From positions 124,001 to 188,000 of the forward strand of contig NZ_MUNP01000070.1 of the NCBI RefSeq assembly GCF_002001105.1: DNA of 64,000 bases, in the 5' to 3' direction. The notes below the pieces were generated by a model. The model was not told where the DNA came from. It made no database searches and saw only the letters and a program-made list of their open reading frames with translations. Position 1 is the stretch's first letter; each line of letters opens with the position of its first letter. The translations under genes were made by a program, and so were the position numbers. This document shows, piece after piece, positions 7,589 to 19,113 of this stretch. Source of the DNA: Rhodanobacter sp. C06. Its GTDB lineage: Bacteria; Pseudomonadota; Gammaproteobacteria; Xanthomonadales; Rhodanobacteraceae.

Positions 7589-8974
7589 ATGGCTACCCGT
7601 TGCGCTGTTCGTCACCCTTGGTTTCACAGGCAGGTGCTCCGCATCTTGGCGCTCGCCACCGGACTGCTTGCCCTCGTGAGCGTTTCGCCCAGTGCCCAGG
7701 CAATACCCGCGTTCGCCCGGCAGACGCACGCGCCCTGCACGGCTTGCCATGTCGGTGGCTTCGGGCCACAGCTGACGGCGTTCGGGCGCCAGTTCAAGTT
7801 GCTTGGGTACACGCTCTCCGCCGGCGACAAGGACAATGTGCCGCTGTCGCTGATGCTGGTGGAGACGTACTCGAGCACTCGCAAGGCGCAGACCGCTCCA
7901 CCCGCCAAGGGTTTCGGCACCAATGACAACACCGAACTGCAGCAGGCCTCGGTTTTCGTCGGCGGCCGCATCACCGACCACCTCGGCGTGATGGCACAGG
8001 CGACCTATTCGGAGAATGGCGGACTGCTGGGCTGGGACAACAGCGACCTGCGCTACGCCCGCAGCTCCGCCGCATGGGGCCACAACGTGGTGTGGGGCAT
8101 CTCGCTCAATAACAATCCCAGCGTGACCGACGTCTTCAACACGGCACCATCGTGGCAGTTCCCGTACATGGCGCCCGACCTCGTCCCCGGCGCCCCGGCG
8201 GCGCCCATCCTGATGGGCGGGCTGGCCGGGCAGGTCGTCGGCCTGAATGCCTATGCGCAGATCGATGGAGGACTCTATCTGGAGGCAGGCGGCTATCGCT
8301 CGCTGTCGCCGGCCTTTCTGCGCGACGTGAACGCGGACTTCAGCGGACGGCTGAGTGGCGTCGCTCCCTATGCACGGCTCGCCTACACGTGGAACCTCGC
8401 CGGCGGCAACGCGCAGATCGGCGCCTTCGGCTTCCATGCGGCCCGCGGGCTGGCGGGCGCCAATATGCAGGGTGATGCGGTGGCGTTGGCTGGCCCCAGC
8501 GACAAGTTCACCGACCTGGGTGTCGATGCGAGCTACGTGTTGCAGGGCGGCGACAAGCACACCGTGACCTTCAACGGCCTGTACCTCACCGAACGGCAGC
8601 GCCTCGACGCCACCTATGCCGCCGGAATTTCCTCGAATCTGCACGACAGCCTGCGCGCACTGAACCTCAATGCCAGCTACTGGTACCGCAATACCTGGGG
8701 CATCACGCTGGGAGAATTCGCCGACGATGGCAGCCGCGACCTGGCGCTGTACGGCAACGACGGCCGTCCCGACACGCGGGGCAGCGTCGTCGAGCTGGAC
8801 TGGAACCCGTTCGGCAAGGCGGATTCGTGGATGCAGCCGTTTGCCAATGTCCGCCTCGGCCTGCAATACACCTGGTACACGCGCTTCAGCGGCTTGGTCA
8901 CCAACATCGATGGCGCGGGCCGGCGGGCATCGGACAACGACACGTTATACCTCTTTGCGTGGGTGTCGCTGTAG
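7589..8974 (+). CDS. Cyc2-like fused monohaem cytochrome c-outer membrane porin
   Basis: 461 residues from ATG 7589, chosen because GTGGAGG lies 8 nt upstream and a signal peptide follows (hydrophobic 17-33, cut after AQA). The mature protein begins IPAFARQTHAPCTACHVGG, with one CXXCH haem c site (CTACH, residues 50-54), then LTAFGRQFKLLGY. The remaining ~370 residues are alternating amphipathic segments ending in LFAWVSL, typical of an outer-membrane beta barrel. The FARQT-x3-CXXCH-...-FGRxFKLxGY layout is that of Cyc2-type fused cytochrome-porins, known from iron oxidisers and also present in others. Electron transfer across the outer membrane is inferred; the substrate is unknown. An FNR-type box lies upstream and a P1B-5 ATPase gene follows. 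Confidence 0.72.
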   Translation: MATRCAVRHPWFHRQVLRILALATGLLALVSVSPSAQAIPAFARQTHAPCTACHVGGFGPQLTAFGRQFKLLGYTLSAGDKDNVPLSLMLVETYSSTRKAQTAPPAKGFGTNDNTELQQASVFVGGRITDHLGVMAQATYSENGGLLGWDNSDLRYARSSAAWGHNVVWGISLNNNPSVTDVFNTAPSWQFPYMAPDLVPGAPAAPILMGGLAGQVVGLNAYAQIDGGLYLEAGGYRSLSPAFLRDVNADFSGRLSGVAPYARLAYTWNLAGGNAQIGAFGFHAARGLAGANMQGDAVALAGPSDKFTDLGVDASYVLQGGDKHTVTFNGLYLTERQRLDATYAAGISSNLHDSLRALNLNASYWYRNTWGITLGEFADDGSRDLALYGNDGRPDTRGSVVELDWNPFGKADSWMQPFANVRLGLQYTWYTRFSGLVTNIDGAGRRASDNDTLYLFAWVSL

Positions 8975-9089
8975 TGCCGCGCATGCCCGCCGGTGACTCG
9001 CGCGGATCGGTGAGGCCGGCCCGGCGCCCTCCCCGCGCGACGGGCCCGCGGCGGCAACGGGTTGTGGTCGCCCGCGCCCGGCGGAGCGG

Positions 9090-11411
<2,322 letters not shown>

Positions 11412-11456
11412 AGCGGCTCCGGCCACAATCCGGGCGACCCTGCGCCGCGTCCGCCG

Positions 11457-13175
11457 TCAGCGCCGCAGTGCCCGCAGCAGTCTTTCCAGGGGCAGCGTAT
11501 TCAACACGTCGGATGCGGCGAGCCAGGCGCGCCGTGCCTGGTCCACGCCATGGCGCATGTTCGCAAGCCCGGCAGCGGCGTGTGCATCGGTGGAAACCAC
11601 CAGCTTGCAGCCTGCCGCGCGGGCGGCGCGCGCGTGGACATCGTCGAGGTCCAGGCGATCCGGCTGCGCGTTGATCTCCATGGCCACGCCGCGTTCGGCG
11701 GCGGCGGCGAAAATGCTTTCCATGTGAGCGGCAAACTCCGGCCGTTGGTTGACGAGCCGGGTGGTGGGATGCGCCAGGATCTGCACCCGCCGGTTGTCTA
11801 GCGCCCTGAGGATGCGCGCGGTCTGTTTTCCGGCCGGCAAGCCGAGCTGGTAATGCGCCGCGACGACGACGACATCCATTTCGGACAGCACGGCATCGGG
11901 CAGGTCCAGGTGACCGTCGCCGAGGATGTCGACCTCGGCGCTCTTGAGCAGCCGGAAACCGCGGAAACCGGCGTTGAGCCGATCGATTTCGGCGAACTGG
12001 GCGCGCAGGTCCCGGGTATCGAGGCCATGCGCCACGCGCACCCGCCGCGAATGGTCGGTGATCGCGAGATAGTCGTAGCCGAGTGCGCGGGCGGCATCGG
12101 CCATGGCCTGCAGCGAATCGTGCCCGTCGCTGGCCACGGTGTGGGCATGCAGGTCGCCGCGAACGTCGCCCAGCTCGACCAGCGTCGGCAGCCGGCCGTC
12201 CGCCGCGGCTTCGATTTCGCCGCGGTTCTCGCGCAGCTCGGGCGGGATGAACGGCAGTCCCACGGCGGCGAACACTTCGTCTTCGGTGCGCCCGGCGATG
12301 CGCCTGCCGCCGCGGTACACGCCGTATTCGTTGATCTTGAGCCCCTTCGCCACCGCGATCCCGCGCACCGCGACGACATGCGGCTTGGAGCCCGTGAAGT
12401 AATGCAAGGCGGCGCCGTGGCTCGCCGCCGGCACCAGCCGCAGATCGACCTGCATGCCGTTGTGCAGTTGTACCGAGGCCCGTGTGGCGCCCACGGCCAG
12501 CACGCTGGCCACCGCGTCATGACGGGTGAACGCATGCGTCACCGGTGCTCCGCGACGTGCAGTGACCAGGATGTCGATGTCGCCCACCATGTCGCGACGG
12601 CGGCGCAGACTTCCCGCCACCTCCACCGTCTCGACACCGGGCATGGCGCCGAGGCAGGCGAGCAACGGCGCGGCGGCCTGCTCCGCGTCGACGAGCCGGT
12701 AGCGCTGCGGCGCGACGGCGCGACGCTCGATGGCCGCGGCGATGCGTGCCGTGGTCTTCGGTCCGAAACCGTGCAGCGAACGCAGCGCGCCGGAGCGTAT
12801 CGCGCGCTGCAGGTCCTCCCGATTGCGGATGCCGAGTTCGCGATACAGCGACTTCACCCGTTTCGGGCCCAATCCCGGCAGGTTCATGAGCTCGCCCAGC
12901 GCACGCGGCACGCGGGTTTCCAGCTCGGCGAGCTGCGGCAGCGCACCGGTGCGCACGATCGTGCCGATTTTCGCCGCGAGGTCCTTGCCTATGCCGGGCA
13001 AGTCGTCGAGCGCCTCCCCGGCGGCCATCCGGTCGGACATGCTCCGTCCCGAATCCGCCACCACGCGCGCGGCATTGCGGTAAGCGCGCACGCGGAACGG
13101 ATTGGCGCCCTGGATCTCCAGCAGGTCCGCATAGCGGCTGAAGAGTTCGGCGATGTCCGCGTTGCTGGCAGCCAT
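11457..13175 (-). CDS. polX: Family X DNA polymerase with PHP domain
   Basis: 572 residues, the standard bacterial PolX size. Order: 8-kDa and fingers region with helix-hairpin-helix motifs (LDDLPGIGKDLAAKIG; LMNLPGLGPKRVKSLY; GFGPKTTARI), palm with the catalytic acidic pair (GDIDILVTA; MQVDLRLV), then a PHP exonuclease domain (DLHAHTVASDGHDS; AITDHSRRVRVAHG; ILAHPTTR). PolX fills short gaps in base excision repair, and the PHP part adds Mn-dependent 3'-5' exonuclease activity. It is the last gene of hsp20-usp-adh-polX, starting 21 bp after adh, which places a repair enzyme under an FNR-type promoter. Confidence 0.92.
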   Translation of the reverse strand: MAASNADIAELFSRYADLLEIQGANPFRVRAYRNAARVVADSGRSMSDRMAAGEALDDLPGIGKDLAAKIGTIVRTGALPQLAELETRVPRALGELMNLPGLGPKRVKSLYRELGIRNREDLQRAIRSGALRSLHGFGPKTTARIAAAIERRAVAPQRYRLVDAEQAAAPLLACLGAMPGVETVEVAGSLRRRRDMVGDIDILVTARRGAPVTHAFTRHDAVASVLAVGATRASVQLHNGMQVDLRLVPAASHGAALHYFTGSKPHVVAVRGIAVAKGLKINEYGVYRGGRRIAGRTEDEVFAAVGLPFIPPELRENRGEIEAAADGRLPTLVELGDVRGDLHAHTVASDGHDSLQAMADAARALGYDYLAITDHSRRVRVAHGLDTRDLRAQFAEIDRLNAGFRGFRLLKSAEVDILGDGHLDLPDAVLSEMDVVVVAAHYQLGLPAGKQTARILRALDNRRVQILAHPTTRLVNQRPEFAAHMESIFAAAAERGVAMEINAQPDRLDLDDVHARAARAAGCKLVVSTDAHAAAGLANMRHGVDQARRAWLAASDVLNTLPLERLLRALRR

Positions 13176-13196
13176 GTCCGTGTCTCCGCCCGGTGA

Positions 13197-14180
13197 TCAG
13201 GGAACCAGCACCGCCGCGCCACTGAGCCGGCCCTCGCGCAGGTCCGCCAGCGCCCGGTTCGCCTGCTCCAGCGGATAGGGCCGTGCCGCGGTGCGGATAT
13301 CGATGGTTGCCGCCAGCGCAAGGAAGTCGTGTGCGTCGCGGCGGGTGAGATTCGCGACCGAAACGATCTCGCGTTCCTCCCACAGCAGGCGGTACGGAAA
13401 GGCCGGGATGTCGGACATGTGGATGCCGCCGCACACCACGCGCCCGCCCTTCCGGACCGCCCTCAGCGCCATCGGGACGAGGGCGCCGACCGGCGCGAAG
13501 AGGATCGCCGCATCCAGCTGCTGGGGCGGCGGCGCATCCGAATCGCCCGCCCATGCGGCACCCAGCGAGCGGGCGAACGACTGCGCGATCGAGTCACCCG
13601 GTCGGGTGAAGGCGTACACCTCGCGCCCCTGCCGGATCGCCACCTGCGTGATGATGTGCGCGGCGGCGCCGAAGCCGTACAGTCCGATGCGCCGCCCGTC
13701 GCCGCAGCGCTGCAGGCAACGCCAGCCGATCAGGCCCGCGCACAGCAGCGGCGCGGTGGCCACGGCGTCGGCACCGTCGCGCAAGCGGACGCAGTACGCC
13801 GCACGCGCCGTCACATGGCTGGCAAAGCCCCCGGGACGGGTGTACCCGGTGAACTCGGGATGATCGCAAAGATTCTCGCGATCCGCCTTGCAGTACGCGC
13901 ATTCGCCGCAGCTGCCGCCGAGCCACGGCACGCCCACCCGCGCCCCCGGCGCGAGCGTGCCGACCTCCTCGCCCACCGCCTCCACGATGCCGACGATCTC
14001 GTGTCCCGGTATGAGTGGTGGCCGAATCCGCGGCAGCTCCCCGGACACGACATGCAAATCGGTGCGGCAAACGCCGCAGGCTTCGACGCGCAGCAGCACT
14101 TCATCCCGCCGCACGGCGGGCGTCGCCAGCGTCTTCAGTACCAGCGGCGCACCGACCGCTTCCAGCACCATCGCGCGCAT
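13197..14180 (-). CDS. Zinc-dependent alcohol dehydrogenase family protein
   Basis: A medium-chain dehydrogenase of 327 residues. Catalytic zinc ligands: C in VEACGVCRTDLHVV, the H/E pair in PGHEIVG and a later Cys (LLCAG). The structural zinc site is GSCGECAYCKADRENLCD. The Rossmann motif is altered but present (GLYGFGAAAHIITQVA). It resembles the AdhA/YugJ group that oxidises small alcohols or, under low oxygen, reduces aldehydes to regenerate NAD. It lies between a universal stress protein gene (27 bp upstream) and polX (21 bp downstream) in the hsp20 operon. Substrate not predictable. Confidence 0.88.
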   Translation of the reverse strand: MRAMVLEAVGAPLVLKTLATPAVRRDEVLLRVEACGVCRTDLHVVSGELPRIRPPLIPGHEIVGIVEAVGEEVGTLAPGARVGVPWLGGSCGECAYCKADRENLCDHPEFTGYTRPGGFASHVTARAAYCVRLRDGADAVATAPLLCAGLIGWRCLQRCGDGRRIGLYGFGAAAHIITQVAIRQGREVYAFTRPGDSIAQSFARSLGAAWAGDSDAPPPQQLDAAILFAPVGALVPMALRAVRKGGRVVCGGIHMSDIPAFPYRLLWEEREIVSVANLTRRDAHDFLALAATIDIRTAARPYPLEQANRALADLREGRLSGAAVLVP

Positions 14181-14207
14181 GGGTTGCCGCCTCTGTTCGC
14201 GCTGGCG

Positions 14208-15032
14208 TCAGTGCCGGAACAGCACTGGAATGTCCGCCCACGCCAGCACATGCCGCGTGGCGCCGCCCAGCCACCACTCGCTGAAGCGGTTGCGTCCGTA
14301 GGCGCCCATCACGAGCAGGTCGGCGCCGAACTTCATCGATGCGTCCAGCAACACCGAGCCCACATCGTCGTGCCCGGCGGTGATCGTGCGTTCCTCGGCC
14401 TCGATGCCATGGCGCTGCAGGTATTGGGAGATGCTGAAGGGCGGATCCCATTCCACGCCGTAGCCGGTGTCGCGCTCCGCCGCCCCCCACAACAGCAGGA
14501 CTTCCTTGCCCCGCAACAGGGGTTGTGCCGCATGGATCGCCCGCATCGCCTCGGGCGAGCTGTTCCAGGCAACCGCCACGCGCCGAATCTGCCGGTCGGG
14601 CAGGATTTCCTCGCGGGGCAGGACGATGCACGGCATGCCCGACTTGAGGATCAGGTCCGGCAGGTCCCACGGCGAGTCCCGGTCATTCAAGGGATGGTCG
14701 AGCACCAGCAGATCGTGCCGCGTGATCGCCTGCAACAGCGCATCGGAAGTCCTCCCTTGCGCAACAACCCAGTCGAACTGTGGGGCGCCCAGCGACGCCG
14801 CCCATGCCTGGAGCGACGACCGGGCCTGGACCGCCTCCTTCACGAGTTCGAGTGCGCTTTCCACGTACGCCGTCGTCATCGGCGGGTCAAAGCCCGGTAT
14901 GTAGTGCATGGGATGCGGGCAGGTGTAGACCGCGGTGACCGATGCTCCCAGCGTTGCCGCGAGTCGCACGCCGAACAGGCTCGCCGGCGTGTGATCCCGG
15001 TAATCCCTGGCGTGGATGAGGATGTCTTTCAT
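14208..15032 (-). CDS. Universal stress protein, two-domain type
   Basis: 274 residues, about twice a single UspA domain. The N-terminal half (MKDILIHARDYRDHTPASL) is a degenerate UspA domain. The C-terminal half keeps the ATP-binding-type motif VMGAYGRNRFSEWWLGGATR. It is the second gene of hsp20-usp-adh-polX, with 60 bp to hsp20 and 27 bp to adh. It closely resembles the two-domain USPs at 20070, 24901 and 26533, suggesting local duplication. Such proteins support survival under anoxic energy stress in Pseudomonas; the same role here is inferred. Confidence 0.9.
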   Translation of the reverse strand: MKDILIHARDYRDHTPASLFGVRLAATLGASVTAVYTCPHPMHYIPGFDPPMTTAYVESALELVKEAVQARSSLQAWAASLGAPQFDWVVAQGRTSDALLQAITRHDLLVLDHPLNDRDSPWDLPDLILKSGMPCIVLPREEILPDRQIRRVAVAWNSSPEAMRAIHAAQPLLRGKEVLLLWGAAERDTGYGVEWDPPFSISQYLQRHGIEAEERTITAGHDDVGSVLLDASMKFGADLLVMGAYGRNRFSEWWLGGATRHVLAWADIPVLFRH

Positions 15033-15092
15033 GGAGGTACTTCCACCAAAGGGGACGCGGGTTTCGACGGCAGCCCGAGGTCCCGACCCGGC

Positions 15093-15536
15093 TCAGCCCA
15101 CGGCGATCTTGCGCGCGCTTCCGTTCGCCTTCTTGGGCAGTGTCAGCGAGAGCACGCCCTTGTCGTAGCGCGCCTCGGTGCGGCTCCCGTCGATTTCTGC
15201 AGGCAGCGTGAAGGCCCGGTAGGCCTTTTCCCACGACCTTTCGACGACGAGCTCCTTTTCGCCCTTCCTTTCCTTCTCGCGCTTCGTTTCCGCGCTGATC
15301 GCGACGTGGTTTCCTTCCACGGACACGTCGATGTCGTCCTTGTCCAGGCCGGGAATATCGGCACGCAGGTGGAAGGCGTCCTCGCCTTCGGTGATGTCCA
15401 CCCGCATGTCGGCGGTGAATTCGGGCTGGTTCCACAACGGGCCGAGGCCGAAATTGCGCAGCAGATCGTCGAGCGATGCCGACGTCTCGAACCTTGCGGG
15501 GCTCCGGAACGGAATGAAGCGTGTGATGGCAGTCAT
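15093..15536 (-). CDS. Small heat shock protein, Hsp20/alpha-crystallin family
   Basis: 147 residues with a short N-terminal arm (FIPFRSPARFE), an alpha-crystallin domain (about 45-140; DAFHLRADIPGLDKDDIDVS, NHVAISAETKRE) and the closing GVLSLTLPKK motif. It is an ATP-independent holdase preventing protein aggregation. First gene of the operon reading to polX. The FNR-type box at 15609-15622 and a TAGCGT hexamer at 15582-15587 give a predicted start near 15574, a ~38-nt leader. Confidence 0.93.
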   Translation of the reverse strand: MTAITRFIPFRSPARFETSASLDDLLRNFGLGPLWNQPEFTADMRVDITEGEDAFHLRADIPGLDKDDIDVSVEGNHVAISAETKREKERKGEKELVVERSWEKAYRAFTLPAEIDGSRTEARYDKGVLSLTLPKKANGSARKIAVG

Positions 15537-15608
15537 GGTGAACTCCTCGAGTTTCGAACACGCGCGTGGGAGCGCATCGATACGCTACGTCGGTATTCAC
15601 GCCCCCTG

Positions 15609-15622
15609 TTGACGCATGTCAA
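15609..15622 (-). promoter_or_regulatory. FNR/Anr-type box for hsp20-usp-adh-polX
   Basis: TTGACGCATGTCAA. The -10-like hexamer TAGCGT (minus strand, 15582-15587) is centred 31 bp from the box centre, the class II activation spacing. Confidence 0.75.
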
Positions 15623-15650
15623 CTGCACTTCGCATCGCCGCCGCTTCGTC

Positions 15651-15664
15651 TTGACCGGGGTCAA
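15651..15664 (+). promoter_or_regulatory. FNR/Anr-type box for the MgtA-like ATPase
   Basis: TTGACCGGGGTCAA. CATGGT at 15686-15691 is centred 31 bp away. The implied start (~15699) is only about 4 nt before the ATG at 15703. Confidence 0.7.
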
Positions 15665-15702
15665 CATGCTCGTGCGCTTCCGCGGCATGGTTCCACCTGA
15701 CC

Positions 15703-18270
15703 ATGAATGATGTTTCGCACACATCCGCCGCGACCGATCTCGCCCTGGTTCCGCAGGCGCGCCTGTTCGATCGGCTCGGCAGCACCCGGGATGGATTGCC
15801 CCAGGCCGAAGCCTTGCGTCGCCTGGCCGCGCACGGACCCAACGAGGCCGATGGCAATGAACGCGCCGGCCATTTCGCTGCCCTGGTCGAGCTGTTCGGA
15901 AATCCGCTGGTCCTGATGCTGCTGGCGGCGGCCGCGGTCTCGGGATTTCTCGGTGATCGCGCTGGCGCGGCGATCATCGTGGCGATCGTGCTGATGAGCA
16001 TCACGCTCAACTACACACTCAGCTATCGATCGAAGCTGGCGGCGGAACGGTTGCGGCAAGAGATTGCTCCCATCGCTCGGGTTCTTCGCGACGGAATCTG
16101 GTGCGATGTGCCGAGGCGCGAACTGGTGCCCGGTGACGTAATCCGTCTCATGGCTGGTGACCGCGTACCTGCGGATGCACGATTGCTGGAGGCCCGCGAG
16201 TTGCACGTCCAGCAGTCGGCTCTGACCGGCGAATCCGCACCGGCGGAAAAGGACGCCTGCGAGGAGCCGCACGGGTCGACGGGCGCCGACGCGCAACACC
16301 TGGTGTTCCTCGGCACCTCGGTAGCCGCCGGCACCGCCACGGCCATCGTGCTGGCGACCGGCAGCGATACCGCCTTCGGCGACGTGGCTGCGCGCCTGTC
16401 CGAGCGTCCACCTCCCACCGAATTCGAACGCGGATTGGCCGGCTTTGCACGCCTGATCATGCGTACCGTCTTCGGACTGGTGCTGGTGGTGCTGCTTGCC
16501 GGCATCGTGTTTCACCGCCCGCTGCTGGAAACCTTGCTGTTCGCGCTGGCACTGGCGGTCGGGCTGACCCCCGAGTTCATGCCGATGATCACCACGGTCA
16601 CGCTGGCCCGCGGCGCGATGCGCATGTCCCGCCACCGCGTGGTGGTCAAGCACCTCGCGGCGATCGAGGACTTCGGCAGCATGACCGTGCTGCTCAGCGA
16701 CAAGACCGGTACGCTCACGCGCAACGAAACCGAGGTTTTCGAAGCTGTCGATCCGCTCGGCAAGCCATCGCCGCGAACGGAGGGCCTGGCGCATCTGAAC
16801 AGTTCGCTCCAGACGGGCATACGCAGCCCGCTGGACGAGGCCATCCTGCGCGATTGCGCATCCGCGCAAGAGGGTTTCCGCAAGCTCGACGAGATTCCCT
16901 TCGATTTCGAGCGGCGCCGCTTGAGCGTGGTCGCCGAACACGGGGACGAGATCCTGCTGGTTTCGAAGGGAGCGCCGGAATTCGTGATCCCGCGGTGCGC
17001 ATCGTGCGAAGTGGATGGCTCCAACCACAAGCTCGGCGGCGACGAGCTGAAAGACATTGCCCGCATCTGCGACTCCTATGCCAGGCAGGGCATGCGCGTG
17101 CTGGCGGTGGCCTACCGCAGCGTGGATCGGAAATCCCGCTACACGACAGCCGACGAGGACGACCTGGTTCTCGCCGGATTCATCGTGTTCGCTGATCCGG
17201 TGCTCCCCGACGCGGCTGATTCCCTGCGCGCGCTGGTGCGCGACGGCATCGCGGTGAAGATTCTCTCCGGCGACAACGAATTTGTCGTCCGCCATGTCTG
17301 CGAACAGGTTGGACTGGACACGCGCGAGGTCGTTACCGGTACCCAGGTGGAGCAACTTGACCAGGACGCCCTGGGCATAGTGGCCGAGCGTGCAAGCGTC
17401 TTCGCGCGACTCAATCCGGCCCAGAAGCACCGGATCGTGCTGGCGCTGAAGAACCGCCGTTACGTAGTGGGCTTTCTCGGCGACGGCATCAACGACGCGC
17501 CTTCGCTGCACGCGGCCGATGTGGGTATTTCGGTGGCAAATGCGGTGGACGTGGCGCGCGAAGCGGCCGACATCGTACTCGGCCAGCGCGATCTGGGTGC
17601 CTTGCACGCCGGCGTGATCGAAGGGCGTCGCGCGTTTGCCAATGTCACCAAGTATTTGCTGATGGGCACCAGTTCCAACTTCGGCAACATGCTCAGCATG
17701 GCGGCAGCATCCCTCGTGCTTCCGTTCCTGCCGATGCTGCCGACCCAGATCCTGCTCAACAATTTCATGTACGACATCGCGCAGATCACCATTCCGGGCG
17801 ACAACGTGGATGCCTCTCAGCTGCAGGCGCCGCGTCGCTGGGACATCCGCCTGATTCGGCGCTTCATGCTGGGGGTAGGGCCGATCAGCTCCCTGTACGA
17901 TTTTCTCACCTTCTACATGCTGCTCGCCTTGCTGCACGCATCCGAAGCCGAGTTTCATACCGGCTGGTTCATCGAGTCGCTGGCTACGCAGGCACTTGTG
18001 CTGTTCGTGATACGCACAACGGGAAACCCCTTGCGCAGCCGCCCCAGCAAGACGCTGGTCGCGAGTGTGCTCGCCGTGGTGATCGCCGGCATCGCGCTGC
18101 CCTTCACGCCCCTCGGTACCGATTTCGGATTCGTTCCCGTGCCCCCGGTGTTTTTCGCGTTCCTCGCCGTCGCCACCATCACCTACCTGCTGCTGGTGGA
18201 ACTCGTGAAGCGCCGCTTCTTCAGGGATGATGCCGCCGGGCAGGCACCTGGCCGGTACATGCCTCCATAG
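15703..18270 (+). CDS. MgtA-like (P3-type) cation-transporting ATPase
   Basis: 855 residues. P-type ATPase motifs: TGES in ALTGESAPAEKD, DKTGT in LLSDKTGTLTRNE, nucleotide-domain KGAPE, hinge GDGINDAPS. The TM4 motif (VGLTPEFMPMI) and TM5-6 (NNFMYDIAQITIPGDNVD) match the magnesium importers MgtA/MgtB and not heavy-metal pumps. The N-terminus is a cation-ATPase N domain (GLPQAEALRRLAAHGPNEAD). No ribosome-binding site precedes the ATG, and the predicted transcript start lies about 4 nt upstream, so it may be leaderless. Its place in a low-oxygen regulon suggests a role in maintaining ion balance or nucleotide-Mg status; that is inference. Confidence 0.88.
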   Translation: MNDVSHTSAATDLALVPQARLFDRLGSTRDGLPQAEALRRLAAHGPNEADGNERAGHFAALVELFGNPLVLMLLAAAAVSGFLGDRAGAAIIVAIVLMSITLNYTLSYRSKLAAERLRQEIAPIARVLRDGIWCDVPRRELVPGDVIRLMAGDRVPADARLLEARELHVQQSALTGESAPAEKDACEEPHGSTGADAQHLVFLGTSVAAGTATAIVLATGSDTAFGDVAARLSERPPPTEFERGLAGFARLIMRTVFGLVLVVLLAGIVFHRPLLETLLFALALAVGLTPEFMPMITTVTLARGAMRMSRHRVVVKHLAAIEDFGSMTVLLSDKTGTLTRNETEVFEAVDPLGKPSPRTEGLAHLNSSLQTGIRSPLDEAILRDCASAQEGFRKLDEIPFDFERRRLSVVAEHGDEILLVSKGAPEFVIPRCASCEVDGSNHKLGGDELKDIARICDSYARQGMRVLAVAYRSVDRKSRYTTADEDDLVLAGFIVFADPVLPDAADSLRALVRDGIAVKILSGDNEFVVRHVCEQVGLDTREVVTGTQVEQLDQDALGIVAERASVFARLNPAQKHRIVLALKNRRYVVGFLGDGINDAPSLHAADVGISVANAVDVAREAADIVLGQRDLGALHAGVIEGRRAFANVTKYLLMGTSSNFGNMLSMAAASLVLPFLPMLPTQILLNNFMYDIAQITIPGDNVDASQLQAPRRWDIRLIRRFMLGVGPISSLYDFLTFYMLLALLHASEAEFHTGWFIESLATQALVLFVIRTTGNPLRSRPSKTLVASVLAVVIAGIALPFTPLGTDFGFVPVPPVFFAFLAVATITYLLLVELVKRRFFRDDAAGQAPGRYMPP

Positions 18271-18285
18271 CTTTCCGCGGTTTTG

Positions 18286-18299
18286 TTGATGCGGATCAA
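18286..18299 (+). promoter_or_regulatory. FNR/Anr-type box for BON/nitroreductase genes
   Basis: TTGATGCGGATCAA, a perfect palindromic consensus. TGGAAT at 18321-18326 is centred 31 bp away; predicted start ~18334. Confidence 0.78.
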
Positions 18300-18351
18300 T
18301 GGCCGGGCCGTTGCCTCCTGTGGAATGGGTTCCCCTGGATGGAGAACGCCC

Positions 18352-19002
18352 ATGACCGACAAAGAACTGCGCCAGCTCGTCATCGACGAACTGGAATTCG
18401 AGCCGAGCATCGATGCCGCCGACATCGGCGTAGCGGCGGAGGACGGCGTCGTTACCCTCAGCGGGCATGTCGCCGACTATGTACAGAAGACGGCGGCGGA
18501 GCGTGCGGCCTGGCGGGTAAGGGGCGTCAGGGGCATCGCCCAGGAGATCGAGGTCCGCCTGGCCAGCGACAAGAAGCAGAACGACGACGAGATCGCGCAG
18601 CGGGCTCTGAGCATCCTCGCATGGAACACGGCGATCCCCAGCCGCGACCTCCGCGTGCAGGTATCCCGCGGCTGGGTCACCCTGTCCGGCAGCGTGAACT
18701 GGAACTTCCAGCGCCGTGCTGCCGAAAACGAGGTGCGCAAGCTCGGTGGCGTCACGGGCGTCACGAACAACATCAAGCTGCCCACGGAAGTGCAGGCACG
18801 CGACTTGAAGCAGCGCATCCAGGAAGCGCTGAAACGGCACGCGGAGATCGAGGCGGGAGCCGTGCACGTGGACGTACGGGCCGATGGCACGGTTCGCATC
18901 GATGGGCACGTCGACAACTGGAGCGAGATGCAGGCGGTGGAGCGGGCCGTCTGGTCGGCCCCGGGCGTCCGCGTGGTCGAGGACAACCTGATCTTCCACT
19001 GA
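18352..19002 (+). CDS. BON-domain protein (three BON domains)
   Basis: 216 residues from ATG 18352 (GGAG 8-9 nt upstream, start MTDKELRQLVIDELEFEPSI). Three BON repeats are visible: VAAEDGVVTLSGHVADYVQK, VQVSRGWVTLSGSVNWNFQR and VDVRADGTVRIDGHVDNWSE, each followed by a Val-Arg-Gly or Val-Arg-Val turn. There is no signal peptide, so it is cytoplasmic, unlike OsmY. BON domains bind membranes or act in osmotic protection; the exact role is unknown. It starts about 18 nt after the predicted FNR-dependent start site. Confidence 0.87.
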   Translation: MTDKELRQLVIDELEFEPSIDAADIGVAAEDGVVTLSGHVADYVQKTAAERAAWRVRGVRGIAQEIEVRLASDKKQNDDEIAQRALSILAWNTAIPSRDLRVQVSRGWVTLSGSVNWNFQRRAAENEVRKLGGVTGVTNNIKLPTEVQARDLKQRIQEALKRHAEIEAGAVHVDVRADGTVRIDGHVDNWSEMQAVERAVWSAPGVRVVEDNLIFH

Positions 19003-19113
19003 GGGTTCCGGCGTCGGCATGCAGAAAGCGGCGTGATCACTTCAGCTTCGCCAGCCGGCGCATTGGACCAACCCGCGAACCCTGCGCCTCACCTGCCACG
19101 GGAGAAACGGATC

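Noticed and set aside
7322-8866. 514-codon minus-strand frame opposite the cytochrome-porin gene
   Set aside because: No family match and no ribosome-binding site; the plus strand has a signal peptide, haem motif and barrel pattern.
15661-19020. 1119-codon open frame on the minus strand opposite mgtA-like and BON genes
   Set aside because: Antisense shadow of two well-recognised plus-strand genes; the product is Gln/His/Arg-rich with no family features.
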